Of a stretch of 64,000 bases of DNA, positions 35,206-44,264 are shown one piece after another. Both the position numbers and the translations under genes were made by a program. This DNA is from CAYXVJ01 sp050309435 (GTDB lineage: Bacteria; Bacillota; Clostridia; Saccharofermentanales; Fastidiosipilaceae): positions 229,921 through 293,920 of the forward strand of contig JBNRMJ010000011.1 of the NCBI GenBank assembly GCA_050309435.1, in the 5' to 3' direction. The notes under the pieces are model-generated. The model made no database searches. It was not told where the DNA came from and saw only the letters and a program-made list of their open reading frames with translations. The first letter of the stretch is position 1; each line of letters opens with the position of its first letter.

Positions 35206-35219
35206 CTTCGTTAACGAAG
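35206..35219. promoter_or_regulatory. 14-bp perfect palindrome upstream of the rnf operon
   Basis: CTTCGTTAACGAAG is a perfect palindrome 27 bases upstream of the leader ORF. On the minus strand a TATATA that could be a -10 lies just upstream of it, so it would sit at the start of transcription, a usual place for a repressor site. The regulator is unknown; it is not a clear Rex site. Confidence 0.45.
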
Positions 35220-35645
35220 CGAAATTGTCTATATATTCGTAACGCGGCCTTATACCACAAAGTTTGGAAAATTAGGGAACATAGGACACGGTCAATACCA
35301 TTATAAAGTTATTGAGAACATCTTCAATAGATAAATTAGTGATTCTGCCTAATTCTTCAATGAATATCAGCCAAAATAGATTTATATGATATAATTCAAT
35401 CGATTCATTTGTAACAAGTACATTTATATCAATATATTAGTACTCATATCGACGAAAATAATAATCGATTATCCGGAAATATCATTCAGTTTTCTTTGTT
35501 ACGGTTACTTTTGATCTCGGGAGTTCATTTCTGTAAAGCCGCTCATCATCAATAGTTTTATCGGACTTGATAAAAAAGGGAAAATAGATCAAGCTTCCAG
35601 TAACAGGCATTTTTAACTAATGCCTCAATCAGAAAAGAGGAGAAT
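35220..35645. other. AT-rich intergenic region between rnf and the sulfatase gene
   Basis: No gene is supported in these ~430 bases. They hold the divergent promoters for rnf and the sulfatase, although I cannot point to a convincing -35/-10 pair for the sulfatase. A small hairpin AGGCAT/ATGCCT (35605-35625) lies just before the sulfatase ribosome site. The composition is more AT-rich than the surrounding genes. Confidence 0.5.
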
Positions 35646-37160
35646 ATGACTGAATCAAAGCAGAAAAAAGTAAAGCAAGTAATCTATATCATGGTCGACA
35701 GTCAACGATGGGACATGGCGGGTTGTTATGGCCGCCCCGAGCTAAACACTCCTTCAATCGATCGTCTGGCCTCCGAAGGAATTCGATTCGATCGAGCTTA
35801 CACTGCCCAGCCGGTTTGCGGTCCGGCACGTTCCGCAATCTTTACGGGGACCTACCCGCACAGTAACGGCAGCTGGACCAACAGCATGGCTTTATCCGCC
35901 AACTGGAAGCACATCGGACAACGATTAAACGATAATCAGATTCATAGTGCCTACATCGGAAAGTGGCATCTGGACGGCGGAGATTACTTCGGTTTGGGTA
36001 TTTGCCCCGAAGGTTTCGACCCGGATTACTGGTACGACATGAAGAACTTTCTGGACGAGCTTGAAAGCGATGAATGCAGAATTGCATCACGGCAAGCGAA
36101 AACTGCTTTCGATCCGGGCGTTCGCTCGGAGGACTGCTACGCTCATCGCTGCACTGATCGGGCCATAAATTTTCTGGAGAAGCATAAGAATGAAGATTAT
36201 GTCCTCTTCGTCAGTTACGACGAACCGCACGGTCCTTTCCTTTGCCCCGAGCCATATGCAAGCATGTTTAAGGATTATGAGTTCCCCAAAGCAGCCAATA
36301 TTTGGGATGACCTAAGTGATAAACCTTCCTACCAGGCTGTTTGGGCCGGTGACTCGCTAGAATGCGATAAGGATGAAATGCGAATTACCCCGGGACTTTT
36401 TTTCGGCTGTAACGCTTACGTTGACAGCCAGATCGGACGTTTACTGGAAGTAATCGATGCAGATGCCAAAGACGCTCTGATAATTTACACCTCCGATCAC
36501 GGCGATGCTTTATCTTCTCATTCCCTAAGCGGTAAAGGTCCTTCGATGTATGACGAAATAGCTCGGGTTCCCTTCATCGTGCGTATGCCGGGCGCTCCTG
36601 CCAATACAGTTGTAACCCATCCGGTATCCCATATCGACATTACACCGACTATTATGGATTACATGGGATTGAATATTCCGAAACTACTGGAAGGGAAATC
36701 AATGCTTCCGATGTTCCGCGATCCGGCTATTCGATTGAACGAGTATGTGTTCACGGAATTCAACCGTTATGAGATCGACCATGATGGTTTCGGCGGCTTC
36801 CAACCTATGCGGGCTTGTTTTGACGGTCGCTACAAGCTATCGATTCATCTCTTATCAGAAGATGAGATGTACGACATGGAAAACGATCCCTGTGAGATGA
36901 TAAACCTGATCAAGAGCGAAAAACATAAGGAGATTCGCGATCGTTTACATGATGCCATCCTGGATTGGATGAACGAGACCCGTGATCCGTTCCGGGGCTA
37001 CTATTGGGAGCGTCGCCCCTGGCGTCAAAACGCCAGAGAAGCAAGTTGGGATTATACGCTCATGACCCGTCAGCGTGAAAACGAGGAATATGAACCACGT
37101 CAACTCGACTATGGTACGGGTCTGCCCATGAAAGAGGCCACGCGCTTAAAAGGACAGTAG
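35646..37160 (+). CDS. sulfatase (alkaline-phosphatase superfamily)
   Basis: The 504-residue cytoplasmic-looking enzyme (no signal peptide) has IMVDSQRWDMAGCYG, the C-x-P-x-R motif CGPARSAIFTG with Cys58 to be converted to formylglycine, and TSDHGDALSSHSLSGKG with the metal ligands. It removes sulfate esters, perhaps from sugars or glycans. The residue after Pro is Ala rather than the common Ser. No maturase (anSME) is nearby. AGAGGAGAAT precedes the ATG. Confidence 0.9.
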   Translation: MTESKQKKVKQVIYIMVDSQRWDMAGCYGRPELNTPSIDRLASEGIRFDRAYTAQPVCGPARSAIFTGTYPHSNGSWTNSMALSANWKHIGQRLNDNQIHSAYIGKWHLDGGDYFGLGICPEGFDPDYWYDMKNFLDELESDECRIASRQAKTAFDPGVRSEDCYAHRCTDRAINFLEKHKNEDYVLFVSYDEPHGPFLCPEPYASMFKDYEFPKAANIWDDLSDKPSYQAVWAGDSLECDKDEMRITPGLFFGCNAYVDSQIGRLLEVIDADAKDALIIYTSDHGDALSSHSLSGKGPSMYDEIARVPFIVRMPGAPANTVVTHPVSHIDITPTIMDYMGLNIPKLLEGKSMLPMFRDPAIRLNEYVFTEFNRYEIDHDGFGGFQPMRACFDGRYKLSIHLLSEDEMYDMENDPCEMINLIKSEKHKEIRDRLHDAILDWMNETRDPFRGYYWERRPWRQNAREASWDYTLMTRQRENEEYEPRQLDYGTGLPMKEATRLKGQ

Positions 37161-37188
37161 TAATCATATCCTCATAGGACAAAAGATA

Positions 37189-37220
37189 AAAGGATCCGGG
37201 TTTCAAATCCCGGATCCTTT
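37189..37220. terminator. bidirectional terminator between sulfatase and oxidoreductase genes
   Basis: Perfect 12-bp arms AAAGGATCCGGG and CCCGGATCCTTT around an 8-base loop, with T-rich flanks mainly on the minus strand. The flanking genes are convergent. Confidence 0.88.
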
Positions 37221-37271
37221 CTGCTAAATTTATCAGCTCCGTACCTTACCTTTACGTTCCGGTCATGTTCT

Positions 37272-38789
37272 TTAATCAACATCTTCCAGATAAGCGGTTG
37301 TCCAGGCTGCAACCTCCGAAAGAGCCGGATGCGGCACCATAGCTTCGTCTTGTAATCGAACCGAAGCCGGATCCAGATAGGTCGATTTGATTTCGCTACG
37401 ATAACGTCTGGTCGTTTCAGACCCGATCTGTGGATGTAATACCTGAAGCGGAACCGTTCCGGCAGACAAGAGGAAGACATAAGGTTGGATTAAAACAGAA
37501 GCTTGAGGGCCGATGATATGAACTCCAAGGATTTTTCCGCTATCCCGATCAACTACCATTTTTACGAAACCGTCATCTACGGCATCCGGTTCGAAGCCCA
37601 GGCCGTAACCCTTGGCTGTCCGGGAATAATGATGAACGCCGACCCTAAGCTTGTAGCCATGATCTCTGGCGGCCTGTTCGGTTAAACCGACATGAGCTAC
37701 TTCCGGATATGTATAGGTTACGAAGGGGATTCGATCATAGCGAGCCCAGCGGGGTTCCCAGTCCTCATCCCTCCGGGCGAAAAGATTATGCGCCAGGATT
37801 TCAGCTTCGTAATTCGCCCGATGTCGCAGCTGGGGACCGCTTTTGCAATCGCCGAGGGCATAGATGCCTTCGACCGAGGTCTCGAGGAATTCATTACACA
37901 TAATCCATCCCTGGTGATCCAGTTTGATCCCCGCACGCTCGGGATGCAGCAGATAATGAGGTTGAACACCGGTCGCCATGAAGATGGTTTCACAACTTAC
38001 CTCTTCGATTGTGTCGTTATTGCGGTTCAAGAGTTTTAAGGTCTTTTTTCCGTCACTGCTTCTTACTTCTTGTAAGACAGTATTCAAACGAACTTTAATA
38101 CCGGCGGCTTCCAGTTGCTCTTTCAGAGCCTGACTGACATCGCTATCTTCATGTGGCAGTAAGCGAACATTACGCTGGACGATTTCCACCTCGGCTCCCG
38201 CAGCCGCAAAGATATGGGCAAACTCCGTTGCGATCGCACCACCGCCCAGTATGACAACATCCTGATACGGCTCATCGGGGAAAGCATCGGAGAAAAAGCT
38301 TTCGGAGGTGACAAAACCGGCTTCATACAGACCCGGCACTTCGTCGATTCGTGTTTTCGTGCCTGTAGCAACAATAATCTTATCGGCTGTTATTCGTTCG
38401 GAAGGCGAACCGTCATTAAAAGTGATTTCAAGAACTTTGCTGTCGACGAAGGTTGCGATGCCCTCGTAAACCGTGCAATTGCTTTCCGCTTTATATTCGC
38501 TGCGAATATCAATGTTTTCTGAAGTCTTATAGAAAACCCGCTCCTTGAGTTTAGGCCAGTTGATCCTTACATCCGAGCTGTCCACTGCGATACGAGAAGC
38601 CGCCTGCAGATCACGCACTAAATTGGCTGCCGATACCATCACCTTGGTCGGAATACAGCCGCGATTCAGACAAGTGCCGCCAAAAAGGTGTTTTTCGACA
38701 ATAGCCACATCTAATCCTGCGTCCAGAGCGGCATCACTGACGATATTTCCTGCTCCGGTGCCAACCACAATGACATCAAATTTTTTCAT
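37272..38789 (-). CDS. dihydrolipoamide dehydrogenase-like flavin disulfide oxidoreductase, 505 aa
   Basis: It has the FAD motif VIVVGTGAGN, redox pair Cys40 and Cys45 in GGTCLNRGCIPTKV, NAD motif VILGGGAIATEFA and an active-site VPHPALSE near the C terminus. Between the HIIGP segment and this site there are about 25 more residues than in usual Lpd. No 2-oxoacid dehydrogenase is encoded here, so the true disulfide substrate (a low-molecular thiol, mercuric ion or lipoyl protein) is open. Start: ATG 38789 with AGAGG; a longer frame extends 267 bases upstream but has no family similarity there. Confidence 0.85.
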   Translation of the reverse strand: MKKFDVIVVGTGAGNIVSDAALDAGLDVAIVEKHLFGGTCLNRGCIPTKVMVSAANLVRDLQAASRIAVDSSDVRINWPKLKERVFYKTSENIDIRSEYKAESNCTVYEGIATFVDSKVLEITFNDGSPSERITADKIIVATGTKTRIDEVPGLYEAGFVTSESFFSDAFPDEPYQDVVILGGGAIATEFAHIFAAAGAEVEIVQRNVRLLPHEDSDVSQALKEQLEAAGIKVRLNTVLQEVRSSDGKKTLKLLNRNNDTIEEVSCETIFMATGVQPHYLLHPERAGIKLDHQGWIMCNEFLETSVEGIYALGDCKSGPQLRHRANYEAEILAHNLFARRDEDWEPRWARYDRIPFVTYTYPEVAHVGLTEQAARDHGYKLRVGVHHYSRTAKGYGLGFEPDAVDDGFVKMVVDRDSGKILGVHIIGPQASVLIQPYVFLLSAGTVPLQVLHPQIGSETTRRYRSEIKSTYLDPASVRLQDEAMVPHPALSEVAAWTTAYLEDVD

Positions 38790-38918
38790 ATAATAAACCT
38801 CTTTCAATAGGCAAAAGAGCCTTTTGCTTTTCTTATTGTAACTATAGTCGTAGATGGCCGCCAGCGCTGTTCGGTATGATATAGATATTAAAGATTGATC
38901 TATAACAGGAGGTTTCAC

Positions 38919-39497
38919 ATGAGTAAGGCACTGGTACTGCTCGCACCCGGTTTCGAAGAAGTCGAAGCCGTAACGATTATCGATATCCTGCGACGCGGCG
39001 ACATTCATGTCGATACTGCATCCATCACGGAGGATCACTGTCTGACCGGTTCGCACGATATTACCGTGAAAGCCGATATCCTGCTAAAGGAAGTCGATGA
39101 TGTATCAGCCTATGATGCCGTCATCACACCCGGCGGTCTTCCCGGTTCGACAAACCTTAGTCAAGACGATAGAGTTCTCGAGCTGCTCAGGGAAGCTGTT
39201 GCCAAGGATAAAATTGCGGCTTCCATCTGCGCCTCGCCTATTGTTCTTGAAGCAGCCGGTCTAACCGAAGGTAGAATCGGGACATCTTTTCCTGCCATGA
39301 AAGACAAGCTGAGTTTCGCCGAATACCGCGAGGACCTGGTTGTGCGAGACGGTAAACTCATCACCTCGCGCGGGCCTGCTACTGCGCTTCTCTTCGCCCT
39401 GGCCATTATCGAAGAGCTCGAAGGCAGGGCAGTCTACGAGAAAGTTCGCGAAGCGCTCCTCATTCCACAGTTAAAGGATCAAATCTTCAACTACTAA
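38919..39497 (+). CDS. DJ-1/PfpI family protein (YajL-like)
   Basis: The 192 residues are a complete DJ-1 fold: ALVLLAPGFEEVEAVT with Glu14, VITPGGLPGSTNL, and the nucleophile Cys104 in ASICASPIVLEAAG. Such proteins act as glyoxalase/deglycase-type repair or chaperone enzymes; the exact activity is debated. AGGAGGTTTCAC precedes the ATG at 38919. The convergent ABC gene ends 13 bases away. Confidence 0.92.
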   Translation: MSKALVLLAPGFEEVEAVTIIDILRRGDIHVDTASITEDHCLTGSHDITVKADILLKEVDDVSAYDAVITPGGLPGSTNLSQDDRVLELLREAVAKDKIAASICASPIVLEAAGLTEGRIGTSFPAMKDKLSFAEYREDLVVRDGKLITSRGPATALLFALAIIEELEGRAVYEKVREALLIPQLKDQIFNY

Positions 39498-39509
39498 GGC
39501 ACAGTCATC

Positions 39510-41150
39510 TTATCGTTCCAAACCTCGATTCAAGATGCTCAATCCCGCCGGTAATGTGGCGAAGAAGAGTCCGATATTAATGACCGTAATCAATATCAAG
39601 ACCGGCCAGACAAAAGCAATCAGATTAAAAGACAGGAGAACGAAAGTAACGATGATCAAGATGATTGTCGGTCCTATCGCGATGCCTTGAAGAAGCAGTA
39701 AAACCATGGTTTCGATCGTACCTTTGATCTGACCAACCAGACGATAAACCAGCAACTGGCTGCCGCTAATAATCAGATGAACGGATAGACAGGCTAACAC
39801 GAGTGTCATCATGATCAAAGGATTGATCCCCAGAATAATCATGGCCAGAACAAGCGATGGCAGAATATCCAGAAAAATCTTCACCACACCCAGGCGACTT
39901 GCCTGCAGGAGTTTGGACATCGGAGCTGCAGGCGAAGAGTAAAAGAGCGGCGATTCCAGTTCCGAGAGCAAGCTCGAGAACATGCCGTGCCAGAACATAA
40001 CCACAATGATTCCGCATAAAATAACCATGAGTCCGTAAGTTACAAAGTTCTCCGGATTAAACTCGTTATCGGAGGCCATGCCGCGCAAGAATACGGCGAT
40101 AAGTCCGCCTCCCATGAGATAAAAAATCATCGCAGGCGAGAACACGTAAGGACTGCTTCGTCTGTACTCCCTCCACTGCCGATAAAAAATAGCATCCGCA
40201 CCCCAGCCCTTGTTCAGACCGGTTTTACGAACCTTTTTCACCCGGGTCAGTTGACCGCTCTTCTGCTTGTTCAGCTGGCTTTCACGTTCGAAAGTCAGAT
40301 CCATTGCGTCCTCGTAGAAGTCGGCTTCGCTGCGGCTGATGTAAACCACCATGACTATACCGCTTAAGACCAGTAAAACTCCTCCGACGACGCCCCAGGT
40401 ATGCATCCCGTTCAAGACAGCGGTCATCAAGGATAAGGACCATCCAAGCAAAGGCATAAAAAGAAGCATCGGGCTTTCCAGAATATCGAAGAGCGCAGTC
40501 CGGAGATTATCCTGATAAGGCTCTCCCATGGCAAATATTCTTGCGACATAAAGTAAAAGCAGAACAAGAGGCAAAACCAGCACGATACCCCGAATGACGG
40601 CAGCGAAATTCTGATGATTGAATAACAGCAGATAAAGAGTCATCGTAGCCAGCTGGGCGATCGTGATGACGATAAACCAGGTCAAAACAAACAGTCCGAA
40701 ATCACCCCAGCTCAAACCCATGTTGCGCATGTTGGGCAGCTGATAAATCATAAAAAACGTACTGATCAGAATCGATGACATGGAGTTTAGCATGCCGTAA
40801 ACCAGCACGGTTTGGCTGCGGACGGGCCCGGTAAAAATAAAATGAATATCTGATGGTTTATAAGTCGAACTGCCCCGCTTGGTTCCCTGGTAAAGCGCCT
40901 GGATGACCATAAAAATAACCAGTACGGTCCAGGTGACAATCATAATTCCACCGGTAACATCGGACGGATTCACATCACCCGGTTCCACTGGTGCATCGCC
41001 GGAGAAACTGTTTCCGATAAAAGAAGTAGCGAATGTAAAAATGATAAAAAGGCCCCAGAAGATGAGCATACCCAGTTTCGACTTGTTATAACGCAGTTGT
41101 TTAAACCAGTTCACTATCTTGCGTTGAAAAAGGAAAAATATGGCAGACAT
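39510..41150 (-). CDS. ABC exporter membrane protein, 546 aa
   Basis: About twelve to fourteen hydrophobic segments with a charged middle loop (about 270-310) fit the 'putative ABC exporter' family of Firmicutes. It starts directly after the ATPase gene, whose stop overlaps its GGAGAGCTAGA ribosome site, so the two form one transporter. The exported substrate is unknown. Length is normal and no truncation is seen. Confidence 0.82.
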   Translation of the reverse strand: MSAIFFLFQRKIVNWFKQLRYNKSKLGMLIFWGLFIIFTFATSFIGNSFSGDAPVEPGDVNPSDVTGGIMIVTWTVLVIFMVIQALYQGTKRGSSTYKPSDIHFIFTGPVRSQTVLVYGMLNSMSSILISTFFMIYQLPNMRNMGLSWGDFGLFVLTWFIVITIAQLATMTLYLLLFNHQNFAAVIRGIVLVLPLVLLLLYVARIFAMGEPYQDNLRTALFDILESPMLLFMPLLGWSLSLMTAVLNGMHTWGVVGGVLLVLSGIVMVVYISRSEADFYEDAMDLTFERESQLNKQKSGQLTRVKKVRKTGLNKGWGADAIFYRQWREYRRSSPYVFSPAMIFYLMGGGLIAVFLRGMASDNEFNPENFVTYGLMVILCGIIVVMFWHGMFSSLLSELESPLFYSSPAAPMSKLLQASRLGVVKIFLDILPSLVLAMIILGINPLIMMTLVLACLSVHLIISGSQLLVYRLVGQIKGTIETMVLLLLQGIAIGPTIILIIVTFVLLSFNLIAFVWPVLILITVINIGLFFATLPAGLSILNRGLER

Positions 41151-41151
41151 T

Positions 41152-41934
41152 CTAGCTCTCCTTCCCCGCTGAATCTTCCGCGGCAGGTATTGCCTCAGTC
41201 AAAACCGCAGCAGCCATATCCGTCATGCCGGCACGGTCGGCCGGCTCCGTTACCGTAAAGAACAAGTCCTCGAGGCTACGTCCTTGTCGGTCGAGGTTCT
41301 CTCGCGTTTCATAACTCACCAGATTACCGCTCATCATTATCATGACACTGTCCCAGATCTCATCGACACTATCGAGAATATGAGTAGAAATAAAGAGTGA
41401 ACTGCCTTCCGACTTGAGCTCGTTGAAAACAGTCTTCAGCTCTTTGATGGCGTGAGGATCCAAACCGATCATAGGCTCGTCAAAAAGAATCAGAGCCGGT
41501 TTCGGTAAGAGAGCCGCACAAATCGAGACTTTCTGCTGCATGCCTTTTGATAACTCGGAACCCAGTTTATCTTTTTTATCCGACATTTCGAAACGATCGA
41601 GCAGTTCTGCGGCTCTGCCTTCCCAGTCTTCGACTTTATAAAGCCTGGCCATAAACTCCATGTGTTCCTGCACCGTGAGCAAAGGATACAAGGCGGGGAT
41701 CTCGGGAACATATCCCAGTTGTTGCTTGGCTTCGATCGATTTGTTGGAATGCCCGTTCAAGGTGATACGTCCGTCATAGCGAAGCAAGCCCATGATGCAT
41801 TTAAAGAGCGTGCTCTTGCCTGCACCGTTTGGTCCCACCAACAGCGCCGTGTTTCCCTCCGGAATCATAAAATTAAGATCCTTGTTGGCTACAAGCTTTT
41901 TATAGCGTTTTGTGACATGAGATACTTCAAGCAT
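41152..41934 (-). CDS. ABC transporter ATP-binding protein
   Basis: The 260-residue ATPase has Walker A VGPNGAGKST near 33-42, signature LSKGMQQKVS and Walker B ALILFDEPMIGLDP. It belongs to the single-subunit exporter ATPases (ABC-2/Yhi type) and is paired with the next gene. About 40 C-terminal residues are a non-conserved, Ala-rich tail. It is the first gene of the pair, divergent from the acyltransferase gene. Confidence 0.93.
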   Translation of the reverse strand: MLEVSHVTKRYKKLVANKDLNFMIPEGNTALLVGPNGAGKSTLFKCIMGLLRYDGRITLNGHSNKSIEAKQQLGYVPEIPALYPLLTVQEHMEFMARLYKVEDWEGRAAELLDRFEMSDKKDKLGSELSKGMQQKVSICAALLPKPALILFDEPMIGLDPHAIKELKTVFNELKSEGSSLFISTHILDSVDEIWDSVMIMMSGNLVSYETRENLDRQGRSLEDLFFTVTEPADRAGMTDMAAAVLTEAIPAAEDSAGKES

Positions 41935-42099
41935 AGTTTTCCATCCCCTTATATATCTTACTTAATTAACCGTAATAAAACTCTAGAAACATTATACGGT
42001 AATTAAAGTCACGAAACAGTGACGCTTTTCGATTTGATCTGCTAATATTAGCTTAATATCCCCTATGTGAAATATTTCAGAGAGACTGGAGTTTTGCTC

Positions 42100-43359
42100 G
42101 TGAGCCAAAAAGCGCCTAATCCCAAACTTTTTCGTTTTTTACGTATAATCGCTTTACCCTTATTCAAGATACTGTTTCGATATAAGCGCCATATAGATCC
42201 GCGCATTCAAGATGTGAAAGGGCCAATGCTCATCATCGCCAATCACACAAACTTTCTTGACCCTGCTTTCGTTGCTCTGGCCCTTCCGAATCAAACGATC
42301 AACTTCGTGGCGGGAAGCGTGCTGATGAAAAATCGTAAAGCCAGAAAGCTGATGTCGTCTCTTCAGGTTATTCCCAAACTCCAGTTTGTCGCTGACACGA
42401 GAGCGCTTCGTTCAATGCTCGAGATCATTAAGCAAGATGGACGTTTGGCCCTCTTCCCCGAAGCCAGACGAAGTTTGGACGGAGGCTCGGAACCGTTCGA
42501 TATCGCTACAGCCAAGCTTATTAAAAGATATCGTTTGAATGTCGCGACGGTCCGGACAGACGGAGCTTACCTGGTCTGGCCACGCTGGTCTCATAATCTG
42601 CCGGCGCCGGGACCGGTCGAATCGACGGCGAATCTCTTACTGACAAGCGAAGATACACAGCGCTATACGGCCGAAGAAATTTCCAACATTCTTATTCGCG
42701 CCCTGGCGGGAAATGATTTTTCCTGGCAGGAACAGCGAAAAAAACCGGCTCGATACTTAACGTTTAAGCCGGCCGAAGGTCTGCATCGCCTGTTACACCG
42801 CTGTCCCGAATGCAAACGCGATCTGGTCATGCAATCCACGAAAAACAGCCTTAGATGCTCAGCCTGCGGCTATAAAGTTCTGCTCAAAAGAGACAGGCTT
42901 TTCCATGAAGACAAGAAAAACAAAAATAAGAGCCGGCTTTATTTCCCAACCATCTACGACTGGCACCGCTGGCAAGAGGAAACCGCGGCTCAAGAGCGCT
43001 TCATCGAGAAAAACAGCTGGAGCTTCGACACCCTGATCGAAGAGTTGGAATACGGGGATGATCCGGAAACCGGTTTAAGCATGCTGAAAGCAAGTGGCAT
43101 AAGCGCCGACGGAAAAGCCGTAGTCTTCCCGGACAAGCTGGTATTTACGTCAACCATGGAATCAGGTCCGCAAGTTCGCTTCGAAATACCTTTTAGTACG
43201 GAGACAAAGCAGGTTTTTACCAACTTTAGCTACATACAGTTACCCATGAACGGAAAGCTATATAACCTTACTCCGGAAGTTCCCCAAAACTGCATCCGGG
43301 TTCTGGACTGGGTCGAGAGTAGCACCGACGATCTGACAGCTGACGGCCGGATGTTCTAA
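42100..43359 (+). CDS. PlsC-like acyltransferase with C-terminal zinc ribbon
   Basis: An acyltransferase domain with the HX4D motif NHTNFLDP and FPEARRSLDGG occupies residues ~40-235, as in 1-acylglycerol-3-phosphate acyltransferases. A zinc ribbon (CPECKRDL with CSACGYKV) follows at ~245-280, and a C-terminal domain of unknown function completes 419 residues. Start: GTG 42100, with GGAG eight bases upstream; a GTG at 42067 in frame lacks a site, so the start is uncertain. The ribbon addition is not in canonical PlsC. It overlaps the convergent Nudix gene by four bases. Confidence 0.82.
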   Translation: MSQKAPNPKLFRFLRIIALPLFKILFRYKRHIDPRIQDVKGPMLIIANHTNFLDPAFVALALPNQTINFVAGSVLMKNRKARKLMSSLQVIPKLQFVADTRALRSMLEIIKQDGRLALFPEARRSLDGGSEPFDIATAKLIKRYRLNVATVRTDGAYLVWPRWSHNLPAPGPVESTANLLLTSEDTQRYTAEEISNILIRALAGNDFSWQEQRKKPARYLTFKPAEGLHRLLHRCPECKRDLVMQSTKNSLRCSACGYKVLLKRDRLFHEDKKNKNKSRLYFPTIYDWHRWQEETAAQERFIEKNSWSFDTLIEELEYGDDPETGLSMLKASGISADGKAVVFPDKLVFTSTMESGPQVRFEIPFSTETKQVFTNFSYIQLPMNGKLYNLTPEVPQNCIRVLDWVESSTDDLTADGRMF

Positions 43360-44141
43360 ATCCGGTAGTATTCCTTTATCTTCCGATGAGCCGCGCGTAA
43401 AAGATCCTGATCATTTCTATACGTCAGTTTCGCCAGTGCGGCTTCATAAGGAAGTAAGACTGCTTCGGAGACCTCTGCTTGCTGGAGTTTGATCTCTTTA
43501 CTTCTAAAACGGGCAAGATAGTAAACAACTTCTTTCTGATAAGCCGGAGGGATCTGATAGGATACAGTGTAGCGGAACCCCGGCAGCAGCTCGACTTGCA
43601 AGCCGGTTTCCTCCCAGATTTCACGAAGGCCCGTACCTTCTTCACTCTCTCCTGCTTCCATATGACCTTTCGGAAAGCAATAGTGTCCGAGCACCGAACG
43701 AATAACCAGATATTCCGGTCCTTCGTCTGTGAGGTAGTACGGCACGCCGCCAACGCTTTTATCGTACAAGCAGTAGATCTTAAATTGCTCTTTACCAAAA
43801 TCCGCTTCGACTCCGAGCTGTCTGAGTACTTCAGCGCGATGCGGTCTTTTTTCGGCTGTGCTGACTACTAAAAGAGGACCGGCCTCCTGTCCGTAGTCGA
43901 AGAGTACGGCAACAACCTTGCCTTCGAATGGATCGTCAATATATGCAGCATCAATAATGAAGACTTTATATCCAAGTGCTTCGCCGGTCGGGATCGGATA
44001 GATATGATCCAGGTTCATTATATCCTGCTCGCCTTTACGGTGATTGACATGGACGGTCAGCTTTTCGCCAAGAAATCGAAAAGCGAGTGTTTCCAAGGAG
44101 CGAGCTTCTCGTAGATCGAAGTTAGTTCTTCCATACGTCAT
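43356..44141 (-). CDS. pyrophosphatase-like domain fused to a Nudix hydrolase, 261 aa
   Basis: Residues ~23-127 resemble the short 'inorganic pyrophosphatase-like' proteins of Clostridia (GEALGYKVFIIDAAYIDDPF, then GKVVAVLFDYG and the trailing FKIYCLYD), with acidic metal ligands partly lost. Residues ~130-261 are a Nudix domain with a complete Nudix box G159-x5-E165-x7-R173-E-x2-E-E. The two parts are continuous with no stop between them. It probably acts on a nucleoside diphosphate derivative. The N-terminal assignment is by eye and less certain than the Nudix part. Confidence 0.75.
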   Translation of the reverse strand: MTYGRTNFDLREARSLETLAFRFLGEKLTVHVNHRKGEQDIMNLDHIYPIPTGEALGYKVFIIDAAYIDDPFEGKVVAVLFDYGQEAGPLLVVSTAEKRPHRAEVLRQLGVEADFGKEQFKIYCLYDKSVGGVPYYLTDEGPEYLVIRSVLGHYCFPKGHMEAGESEEGTGLREIWEETGLQVELLPGFRYTVSYQIPPAYQKEVVYYLARFRSKEIKLQQAEVSEAVLLPYEAALAKLTYRNDQDLLRAAHRKIKEYYRI

Positions 44142-44264
44142 ATATTTGAACCTCCATCCTTAAGGTAATTACATTATAACCTCCATTTTGTACTAATACA
44201 AGAACAGCCTTTCCGGCTTCTATTTCTAGCAAAAAACTGTACAGTCAAACGCACATATACGCTC

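Noticed and set aside
38790..39056. An 89-residue extension at the N terminus of the disulfide oxidoreductase
   Set aside because: The FAD-binding start MKKFDVIVVG at 38789 has its own AGAGG site; the upstream part covers the intergenic region and has no similarity to the family.
42008..42023. Small GTCAC/GTGAC hairpin in the gap between the ABC ATPase and the acyltransferase genes
   Set aside because: The stem is only five bases with no T run; it is not strong enough to be called a terminator or operator.
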